The notes beneath the pieces were generated by a model. That model did not search any database and had not been told where the DNA came from. It saw nothing but the letters and a program-made list of their open reading frames with translations. A stretch of DNA of 12,500 bases from Nymphaea colorata (lineage: Eukaryota; Streptophyta; Magnoliopsida; Nymphaeales; Nymphaeaceae). The DNA lies in NCBI RefSeq assembly GCF_008831285.2, contig NC_045140.1, positions 29,796,106-29,808,605 of the forward strand, given 5' to 3'. The position numbers and the translations under genes were made by a program. This document shows positions 1 to 8,300 of the stretch, piece by piece (position 1 is the first letter of the stretch; every line of letters starts with the position of its first letter).

Positions 1-97
1 GGGTTCGATTCCGGAGAGGGAGCCTGAGAAACGGCTACCACATCCAAGGAAGGCAGCAGGCGCGCAAATTACCCAATCCTGACACGGGGAGGTAGTG
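1..97 (+). rRNA. 18S (small subunit) rRNA gene, internal fragment interrupted by a retrotransposon
   Basis: These 97 bases read as a highly conserved internal piece of the eukaryotic 18S rRNA, roughly in the first quarter of the gene. It includes the well-known stretches GGAGAGGGAGCCTGAGAAAC, GGCTACCACATCCAAGGAAG, CAGGCGCGCAAATTACCCA and CACGGGGAGGTAGTG. In an intact gene GGTAGTG is followed by ACAATAAATAAC; here it is followed at 98 by TGTTAGGACC, the end of an LTR. The upstream part of the gene lies before the window, and the continuation should lie beyond the far LTR, also outside it. I see no mismatch to the consensus as I know it, so the rDNA unit looks recently active or recently homogenised. 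This repeat unit cannot produce a normal 18S rRNA. The identification is from recognition of the conserved sequence, not a database search. Confidence 0.95.
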
Positions 98-721
98 TGT
101 TAGGACCACTCCTGCTAGAACTAGAATTTCCTAACCAAGAGCGACCTACCTTCCCAGGTCTCTTGAGTGCTACTCAAAAACCGAAAATTCCTAAGACAAT
201 TAATTACAACACTTCTACCCGGCCGGACAGACCCCGGCGCAAAAACCCTTAGGACAGAAGATTCAGGTGCGGAATACCCTTATTCCCAAATCCTAACTAC
301 GGGCAGACCTAAGACAAACACTACAAGGGTTGACGCGGCTTTTACAATCGTAAGCGATACAAGAATTCACTCGTCTCACTCAACAAACCACTCAACCAAA
401 CACACAAGACGAACGAGCAAACCACGCCCAACAATAAGCAAATGGGTACGGTCGGCTCCTTGTGGTCGTGTCTCGGGCAGCTGGCCCTTGAGGTACCACG
501 GCAGGGAGCTAGGCCGAAGCCTTGGGCTAAAACAATAACTAAAACAAACTAAATGGAATCCTAAAACCGAAAGCACAACACCCTCCCCGGAATCTACAAG
601 TGAGCTAAGGTGTTACCGGCCAAGGGCTAGCCTTGGCTGAGCCGGAACAACCGCGGGGTGAAGACCAAACCCCGGGCAATGCAGCAACGGGCCGGCGAGA
701 AGCGCGCGGCCTGGACAGCCT

Positions 722-1140
722 CCTGCTGTCGGACGAGTAGACAGACGTTGCCTGGAACAGTAGCCTGCTGCCGAGCAAAGACGGTCACGCGAGGAACAGA
801 GACAGCCACCTGCTGTCGAGAATCACCTCCGGACGCGCGGCCGTGAAGGACACGGGCTAGCTGTCGGATGCGGCCGGCTGACGAGTGGCCGAGAGGACAG
901 CAAACTGCGGTCGGGCACAGACTGACGGACGAGACCTGACTGTCGAGTGCAGACCTACGGTAGCAGCGGCAAAAACAAAGGCGAGTCGCTGTCGCCTTGG
1001 ACGCCGGAAGAGCAGCGACTGGATGTCGCCGAGGCGCTGGCGCGTTGCCGCTTGCAAACTGAAGACAGGTCGGCGGGGGAAGGTCGACTGGGCAGCCACC
1101 TGCTGCCTGGAGCCGAGAGGAGAGGGCGACCGACTGTCGC
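722..1140. repeat. Degenerate CTGCTGTCG-type short repeats, GC-rich block of the 3' LTR
   Basis: Variants of (C)CTG(C/A)(C)TGTCG recur near 724, 765, 811, 861, 941, 990, 1101 and 1134, several about 41-50 bases apart. Nearby words such as GAGAGGAC and CAGCCACCTGCTG also recur. The units are too diverged to define a clean tandem array. The block may descend from an old tandem duplication. An identical block lies at 9853-10271 in the other LTR. Confidence 0.4.
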
Positions 1141-1339
1141 CGCTAGGCTGGACAGAAGCCGCGGACAAGACGAGGGGGGCGAAAGCCGAGTTCGGCAGTG
1201 CCTACCTGCCTATTCTCCGAATGGCTCAGCCACGGACGCCGGCAGGAAACCCGACGATGGAGAGCGCAGCCGAGGTGCTGGCCGAGGACTGCTAGCGGTG
1301 CGCTAGCGTCGCCGACTGAACCTAGTCCCTAGCTACGGC

Positions 1340-1850
1340 AGGGCTGGGCTTGGACTGGCGGGGCTCTACAGGTAGAACAGTCAAGATAAGAGGGCTCGGG
1401 CTGGGGTAGGCCGAGAGTCAACAGGGCTTAGGTTCGATAGGGAGGTTAACCTAGCTAAAGGGTAGGTTAGGCCGAGAGCTAGAACTAGAGAGAGTGAGGT
1501 TAAGGGTAAGCTCGGTCGAGGAACTTAGGCACTTGGGTGAGCTGGGGTAGATCGAGGCTGGGCTCGGTTGGGGGTAAGTGAGCTGGGTCACTCGAGCTAG
1601 ACTCGAGTCAACTAGGTTAGTCCTAGCTGGGCTCGGGTTGACCGAGTTCCTAGGGATGAGGATGAGTTAGGTCAAAGGAGCTCAAGTCAACTAAGAAGAA
1701 ATCGACTAGGTGAGCTGGGTTCGGTCAAAGTCAAACTAGGTTGGGTTTGACTAATGCACCTAGGTAGGGTTGGGGGCTAAGTCAAGTTGACTTAGAATTA
1801 GGCTCGAGCTAAGAGGACTCCCTGGAACTAAAAGACTAAGTACTCGAGTG
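1340..1850. repeat. G-rich block with recurring AGCTGGG / GGGCTCGG words in the 3' LTR
   Basis: The + strand shows many near-repeats of GAGCTGGG(T/G), GGGCTCGG, TAGGTTAGGCCGAG and short GTCAA(C) words in irregular order. Composition is strongly G over C on this strand. I see no coding signal. The same block is at about 10471-10981 in the other LTR. Confidence 0.35.
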
Positions 1851-1965
1851 GGTCCCTCGAGCAAGGAGATGATGACACGTCAAAAGATGGAGGGTCACGG
1901 AAGAGAACGGTTGAAGATAGTGGGGAGCTTGGCTGGGGTGTTCTCGTGACTAAAGGAGATGAGGA

Positions 1966-2394
1966 CACGTGTAAGATCTACGGTGGAGAAGGGACTGGGA
2001 GTGGGAATGGATCTGAACGTGATTAAGGCCAGGTGCGAGTCTAAGGGGACTTGCGCTACAAACGAGGAAAAGTGGGGCGCGAGAGAGGGGAGTGGCACAC
2101 AAAATGAGGGATGTGAAGGATGAGGTGGCGAGCTATGAGGAGCTGGTGGAAAAGATGATATGCGAGCTGGAAGGGAGCTGGGTCGTGGGCAGAGAGATGC
2201 TGCCACGTGGCCAGATGAAAGGCTGTGGTTCCTTGCGAGTGGGGCTGAAGACTTGGACAACCCAAGTGGAGGACGAGGTGGCGTCTAGTGCTCCTAAAGC
2301 TAAGGAACGTGTAGGATAACTGGTTTTCGGGTAAGGGACACGATGGGCCAGGTGGGACACGAGCTGGGAAGGATGATTGGATGGCTGACACGTG
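1966..2394. promoter_or_regulatory. Cluster of CACGTG (G-box-like) palindromes in the 3' LTR
   Basis: Perfect CACGTG palindromes occur at 1966-1971, 2204-2209 and 2389-2394. The first and last are extended to ACACGTGT. A related ACACGTCA lies at 1875-1882. In plants, CACGTG is the core bound by bZIP and bHLH factors in light, abscisic acid and stress responses. LTRs often carry such sites, but function here is inferred only from the motif. Confidence 0.35.
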
Positions 2395-3369
2395 TACAGA
2401 AGGACGGTGAGGATTGAACTTACCTGATCCGAGTTGACTTCACGTAGGCTCGCACCGAGTGAGGAAGACCGGCCTGGTTTGAGTGATCTCACGCCAATGA
2501 CCAGTACGCCCCTTCAAGCTTCTTGAAAACTTCAACTCGCCAAGGGCAGGGTGGTCCTATGCCACCGGAATCTTGAGAACACGCCGGAAGTTGCAGGATA
2601 CACCGGAAGACAGCAGAATTCCGGCGAGAAAGCGATCTAACTATCCAGCCGTGCGTTTTCACCCGAACGTGGGTATATTGGAGCGCTTGATTGGGCGATT
2701 CCAATGAACTCGTACAGATGATATTTCTACGGTTAAATCTTCATTTACAGGGAGTTTTAACCTGCTGGACCAGAGAACAAGAGGTAGGACAGAACCCGAA
2801 TTTCCCTTCAAGAAAGTCCGGTCGCATCCACTCTCTCGTTCTTCTCTTGGTGGCTACGTTAACTCGAAAATTCACGGCATTTCTTCACGAAGATCCTTGG
2901 ATAATCTAAGACAGATTTTAATGCTCGACACAGACCTTCCTCACGGGTTGACCGCGAAGAAGACCTCGTGTATTAGCGTATTCTGTCCTAGATTAACCGC
3001 CAATCAACAAGAAGAAAACCGAGAATCGAAGGAAAACAATTTAGCAGTCGTTGCTGAATTCTAATCCGAATTCAGCCTTCCCTTTAGCAAAATCAGACTC
3101 TCAACTTCACCGGGGTTGTGAAGAAGGCACCAACCTTGCTGGAATTGCAGTTCAAGAGGGGAATCAGCCGTGGACGAGGGAGGGATTGCCGCCGGTAGGG
3201 AGGAATCCGCCGCAAGCCGTCGTGCTTTGAGTTCACCACCGGAATATCTCCGATGCCCGAAGCTTTGCTGGAATTAGGAAGCGTCACAGGCCAAGGGGAC
3301 GCGAGGGGATGAGAGGCACCGCAGATTTCACCATGTGAAACTCGATGGCTGACGAAGAGGATGAAGAAC

Positions 3370-3836
3370 TCGCCTCTAGACCGAGGGAGAGAAAGACAAC
3401 CTCACGAGGAGGAGAGAGATTGCAAACCTTGCAAATGCTTTCTTAGTTCAATATTCGATACAAACTCTAAGATCCAAAACAATATATACATGTCCTAATT
3501 GAACGAGTCTACAATCCAGATCTCGTTCTCTACCCACAATCCAAATCCATATTGCCAAGCACAACCCGCTTGGCTAGGTCCTTATTTCAAAACCCAACGA
3601 AAGCAAACCTATTTGCTTAACAAAAAACACTTAAACTAGACTCGGGCCTAATGCCCAACTCGTAAACAAAAGGGTTAAACCCCTGAGCCTTGTGAGCCCA
3701 GGGTGGGGACCTCGTGAGGGGACCCGCCCTCACTTCGGTTGACTAGACCAAGAGCTCGGTCTGGTTTGACCGAGCCATTTGCCTAAGACCTTGGTCTTTG
3801 GCTAGCCTCAAGGGACATAAGACCGGACTCACTTGG
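3370..3836 (-). other. Zone between the pol stop and the 3' LTR; LTR edge and polypurine tract unresolved
   Basis: This stretch follows the integrase stop in element orientation and must hold the 3' untranslated part, the polypurine tract and the start of the 3' LTR, unless the LTR edge falls inside the end of pol. The edge cannot be placed, because the other LTR copy leaves the window at 12500 (equivalent to 3369). I see no clear purine run followed by TG on the - strand. TTAACA at 3617-3622 mirrors the TGTTA at the other LTR end, but thymines rather than purines precede it in element orientation, so I do not accept it as the edge. There is no coding signal. Confidence 0.6.
3481..3488 (-). 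promoter_or_regulatory. Possible TATA box of the LTR promoter
   Basis: The - strand reads TATATATT here, in element orientation and near the expected U3 side of the 3' LTR. If the LTR extends past this point, the same site would lie just outside the window in the 5' LTR and could drive genomic RNA synthesis. It is an AT-rich octamer in a fairly AT-rich stretch, so chance occurrence is possible. Confidence 0.25.
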
Positions 3837-5366
3837 TTAAGACTCTACTAGCTTAGTGAGACCTACTCTAGAATCACAATCACCCTGAGACGTACCCAGT
3901 TCAAGCACCGTCTTGGCTTCAGCTGCTCCTCCCGCTCCTCCCACTGCAACTGACGCTGGTGCAGAATCCTTCTCCTTGGGACTTACCTGCGCGAGCTGAA
4001 GAGAACGCGCCCAAATCTCTGACGCCTTCCTCTTACGCCGACTGGGTTCGGCCTGCTCTGCCTCCATCTGCACGGGACCTGGAAATTGGTCCGTAACAGA
4101 TTCCCCCTCCCTACTTTGCGCTTGTCCTCGAGCGCTAGAAGAGGGGAAACGGTGAATGATCGTCCCGAATTCCTCCCAAGAAGTACCCCTGTCGGGTCCC
4201 TCCCATTCTACGAGCACCTCGTGCCTGGTTCTCCCTTGCCGCTGTACATACCTGTGTTTGAGAATACGGTAGGGAGTTGGCAAACTATCCGGGACTTGCT
4301 CGATCAAAGTAGGTACATCACCCTGATGAGGCTTAAGCCTGGTGACGTGAAAGACTGGATGTACCAACGCTGTTCTTGGAAGGCCAAGTCTGTACGCAGC
4401 CTTCCCTATCTTCTGAATCACCGGATAGGGTCCATAATATCGAGGTAGCAACTTCGAATAGGGCTGACCCATCAAGGACTTTTGCTTAAGAGGCAACCTC
4501 TTAAGCCACACATAGTCTCCCACCTGAAACTCCCGGTCCTTCCTTCCCTTATCGTACACTTGCTTCATACGATTTTGCGCCTTGACGATGTTTTCCTTGA
4601 GAGATTCTAAGACCTCTTCTCTGGTGCGCAACTCACAATCTACTGCATCATCTTCCGCAGTTCCTCCTTCATACCTTGGTATTGATGGGGGTGGAAATCC
4701 ATATACACCCTCGTAAGGGGTGATGCCAGTAGACGAGTGAAGACTCGTGTTGTACGACCATTCTGCCCAAGGCAGATACGTAACCCATGTTGATGGTCGT
4801 TCTCCTGCGAAGCAACGGAGATAAGTCTCCAAGGACCGGTTGACAATTTCACTTTGCCCATCTGTTTGTGGGTGGTGGGCAGTACTAAAGTTTAACGTCG
4901 TACCCATATTCTTCATGTACTCCTGCCAGAATGCACTCAGAAAGATGGAGTCTCTGTCACAGACGACGGACTGTGGCATTCCATGCAGTTTCCCGATATA
5001 CTCTTGGTAGACGTTGGCCACTAGTGGCCCTTGATACAACCTCGGCAAGGGGGCGAAGTGACTATACTTCGTGAGCCGATCCACGACAACTAAGACTGCC
5101 TCTTTCCCTTCTGATCGAGGCATGGCGTCGATGAAGTCCATCGTGACATCAGTCCACGGCTTGGTTGGTATAGGCAGAGGGTTCAAATGACCAGGAGGCT
5201 TGATGGCCTCGTACTTCTCCCTCTGGCAGACTATACACTTCTTGACGTAGTTTTGCACTTCTGCCTTTATTCCTCGCCACCAAAATTGGGCCTTTATTCG
5301 CGCAAGGGTCTTAGCGACCCCTTCATGACCCGCTGCGGGGGTGTCATGAAAATGCTGCAGGAGTTC
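3837..5366 (-). CDS. pol: Integrase with C-terminal chromodomain (C-terminal part of gag-pol, displaced by frameshift, no own start)
   Basis: This continues the polyprotein in a frame offset from the upstream part. It is open from about 5366; the first start-like codon (5258) is GTG inside the domain and not a real start. The zinc finger reads H-x6-H-x29-C-x2-C, with histidine codons at 5348 and 5327 and cysteine codons at 5237 and 5228. Counting residues from 5258, the catalytic triad is D41 (MDFI), D101 (VVCDRD) and E137 (DGQSEIVNRS), with the standard 35-residue D-E spacing. A GPY motif lies at 276-278. A chromodomain-like segment lies at about 327-372 (DNA about 4280-4143) with EVLVEWEG and TSWEEF. 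About 100 further residues form a low-complexity tail with a basic RRKRK patch. Integrase would insert the cDNA and the chromodomain would bias target choice. All key residues are present, so only the frameshift breaks it. Confidence is high for identity and low for production of protein from this copy. Confidence 0.93.
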   Translation of the reverse strand, partial: ELLQHFHDTPAAGHEGVAKTLARIKAQFWWRGIKAEVQNYVKKCIVCQREKYEAIKPPGHLNPLPIPTKPWTDVTMDFIDAMPRSEGKEAVLVVVDRLTKYSHFAPLPRLYQGPLVANVYQEYIGKLHGMPQSVVCDRDSIFLSAFWQEYMKNMGTTLNFSTAHHPQTDGQSEIVNRSLETYLRCFAGERPSTWVTYLPWAEWSYNTSLHSSTGITPYEGVYGFPPPSIPRYEGGTAEDDAVDCELRTREEVLESLKENIVKAQNRMKQVYDKGRKDREFQVGDYVWLKRLPLKQKSLMGQPYSKLLPRYYGPYPVIQKIGKAAYRLGLPRTALVHPVFHVTRLKPHQGDVPTLIEQVPDSLPTPYRILKHRYVQRQGRTRHEVLVEWEGPDRGTSWEEFGTIIHRFPSSSARGQAQSREGESVTDQFPGPVQMEAEQAEPSRRKRKASEIWARSLQLAQVSPKEKDSAPASVAVGGAGGAAEAKTVLELGTSQGDCDSRVGLTKLVES

Positions 5367-8300
5367 TGCCTTAGCCCAGAGTTAGGAGGGACTACAGCCT
5401 TGTCCTTCCTATACAGAAGATTTCCTTTGACTGAATACAAAGGAATGGATCCGGGGTTCTGTTGAACCGAAGTCTTGATTAGCCTTAATGACTGGTCATC
5501 ATGTTGATCCTGGGCTAATCTCGTCCAAATGTCCGTCTCCACCACAGACAAAGTCATCAACTGTTCAGTGAGGCGGGAAAGAGAATCCGCCGCCTTGTTC
5601 TCAGGACCCTTCTTGTACTCGATTTCAAAGTCATACCCCAAGAGCTTCGCTAGCCATCTCTGTTGAGTGGGGGTGGACACACGTTGTTTCAACATGTACT
5701 TCAGGCTGTTTTGATCGGTCCTGACGATAAACTTGCATCCAATCAAGTATGGACGCCACTTTTCCACCGCGATTACGATTGCAAGCAACTCCTTCTCATA
5801 TGTGGAGAGGGGCTTGGCCCGGCTAGTCAAGGCCTTGGACATATACGCGATGGGATGACCATCTTGTCCTAGTACTGCTCCGACGCCGACTTCACACGCA
5901 TCTGTTTCAATAGTGAAAGTCTTTGAGAAATCGGGTAGAGTTAGTACTGGGGCGGTCATTAGAGCTGCTTTCAGCTTGTCAAAAGCAACTCTCGACTTCT
6001 CAGTCCAAGAGAAGGCTCCTTTCTTCAGCATCTGGGTGAGGGGCTGGGCAATAATGCCATATCCCTGGATGAATCTCCTGTAGTACCCAGTTAATCCGAG
6101 GAATCCTCTTAGACCTTTGAGGTCCTTGGGCAGAGGCCATTTCTCCATGGCGTGCAACTTTTCGGGGTCTGCCCGAACCCCTTCTCGGGACACGATGTGT
6201 CCGAGATATCCAATGGAAGATTGTCCAAAACTGCATTTGGACATCTTCGCAAAGAGCTGGTGCTCCTGAAGAATACCTAGAGTTATTTCCAGGTGCCTCT
6301 TGTGTTGCTCCTCGTCCTTACTATAGATGAGTATGTCATCGAAAAATACGAGGATGAAGTCTCTGAGATGGGCTCTAAACACATCATTCATACACCGCTG
6401 GAATGTAGCCGGTGCATTTGTCAGTCCAAAAGGCATTACGAGAAATTCATAATGCCCGTCATGCGTTCTGAACGCTGTCTTCAAGACGTCTTTATCGAAC
6501 ATTCTGATTTGATGATAGCCGGCTCTGAGATCAATCTTGGAAAATACTGTGGCGCCGGCCAATTCGTCTAACAACTCATCAATAACTGGTATGGGGTGCC
6601 GATCCTTAACGGTCACCTCATTCAGCGCCCTGTAATCAATACAGAATCGCCAAGTGTTGTCCTTCTTCTTCACTAAGAGAACTGGTGAAGAAAAAGGGCT
6701 GCAACTAGGCCTAATGATTCCGCTCTCCAACATTTCTTTCACAAGGCGCTCGATCTCCGCCTTCTGGCTGTGCCCATACCTATATGGCCTGACGTTGACA
6801 GGCTCCGCACCATGTGCGAGGACGATGCGATGATCATATGCCCGTTTAGGCGGTAAGCCTTTGGGCTCATCAAAAATGGCTGGAAATTGGTCTAGGACCA
6901 ATTGAATGCTTGGTGGAATTGGTTCTTCCACCTTATCTTCAGATACCGGTACATCCGTAGCCAATGTGAGTACCCAACAAGCGGGTTGTTCATGTTGGAT
7001 GGACCGCAATGCTGCCTTGGGACGCGTGGAGCTGGCGAGTCCCTGAAGAGTGATCGATTCCCCTTCTCCGTCTGGGATGAACGTCATGGCAAAGTTCTTC
7101 ACATCCCAACGAATATCCTTCCAAGTTAGGAACCAAGGCATTCCTAAAATCAAGTCGACTCCGTCTAATGGAATGACTAGGCAATCCACTTTGAAGTTCT
7201 TCTTCTTGATGTTGACATCAATGCCCTTTCCTTCATGAATGCACTTGAGTCTATGACCCCCTCCCACGATTATAGTCTGTGGGCTGCTCTCATTGAGAGT
7301 GACCTTGCACTTCTCAGCGGCTTCTTCGGTTAAGAAGTTGTTTGTTGCACCGCTATCGAGCAGAATCAAAACTTTCTGGCCATTGATGCGGCCAAAAACT
7401 CTCATGGCGTTAGCCTTATGGGGATCCTGGATAGAATGTAAGGATTCAACCTCTTCAGATTTGTCTTCTCTGTTCGAGGTTTCTCCCTTCTGTGGTTCCT
7501 CAGATTCAATTTTCTTTCCTTTTCTCTTCACTTGGACTTCCTCATCAGACGAGGAACTGGAACTAGAGCTAGAGGAAGAATCGCTCTCTGAACTGGAGCT
7601 TGTCTCCGGTTCATCAACCACCACGATGTTGAATAGTGCCTTGCACTGGTGGTTCTTCTCCCACTTACCCTCACATCTAAAGCATAGGCCCTTCTTCCTA
7701 TACTCTTCTATTTGTTTTGGGGTCAGGTAACGTGTTGGGAGGTCACGGCCCGGTCTTGGGTTGGGCCTATAATCGTTCCCACGGTTGTAGGGAACCAATT
7801 CCTTCCCTTGGGGACGGAATTCTCTACTTTGATTCCGAGAAGTAGAGGAGAATGAGGGTTTCTTCCTCAACTTGTCCGACTTACGAGCCTTTCTTTCTCG
7901 TTTCTCTCTTTTTTCTTCTTTTCTCTCTTCAATTCTCTCCTCATACAGCCTGGCCATTGCGAAACATTCTTCTAAACTACCGAAGCGATGGATTTTCATC
8001 TCTCTTTTGATATCGCTTCGTAGTCCACCCTTGAACGACCCTATGAGGGCCTTCTCTGGCCATTGCACCATGCTGGCCAACCTCTCGAATTGCCTTTGGT
8101 AGACAGGCACGGTGGTGGTCTGGGTTAAGTTTTTGAGATCCTCGTCATAATCTATGAACGTGGAGTCTCCAAACTGCAACTGCAGACTCGCTTTGTATTT
8201 TTCCCACGTTGGGTCGGCCGTCTTATGTTCAAACCAGAGGTAGTGGGTTGTTGCTTCGCCGGTCATGTTGGCCGTAGCGATTTCAATCCATTCTTCTTGT

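Larger units (their letters stand above)
98..3369 (-). repeat. 3' LTR (minimum extent; edge toward pol lies beyond 3369)
   Basis: This stretch repeats at 9229-12500 with a constant 9131-base offset, no indels and one visible substitution (C at 1187, T at 10318). In element orientation it is the downstream LTR and ends with CA (98-99 on the complement). The minimum length of 3272 bases is set only by the window ending inside the other copy. Contents along the + strand: 98-640 shows nothing I recognise. 640-1320 is GC-rich with scattered CTGCTGTCG-like motifs. 1320-1860 is G-rich with AGCTGGG and GGGCTCGG motifs. 1860-2420 is purine-rich with three CACGTG palindromes. 2420-3369 shows nothing I recognise. 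Short open frames here have no known domains and I do not call genes. Confidence 0.95.

Noticed and set aside
885-1306. Open frames of 119-136 codons in the GC-rich part of the LTR, repeated in the other copy
   Set aside because: They overlap each other on both strands, have biased low-complexity composition and no recognised domain, and one is cut short in the second copy by the single LTR substitution. GC-rich DNA gives such frames by chance.
1895-2492. Overlapping open frames on both strands in the purine-rich part of the LTR
   Set aside because: Their Ser/Pro-rich or Glu/Lys-rich composition follows from purine/pyrimidine skew; there are no known motifs.
3617-3622. TTAACA as the inner edge of the 3' LTR, mirroring TGTTA at 98
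   Set aside because: In element orientation it is preceded by a T run rather than a purine tract, and the repeat cannot be verified here because the other copy leaves the window.
5364-5371. Programmed ribosomal frameshift between the two pol segments
   Set aside because: No slippery heptamer is visible and the site is inside pol rather than between gag and pol. A one-base deletion is simpler.
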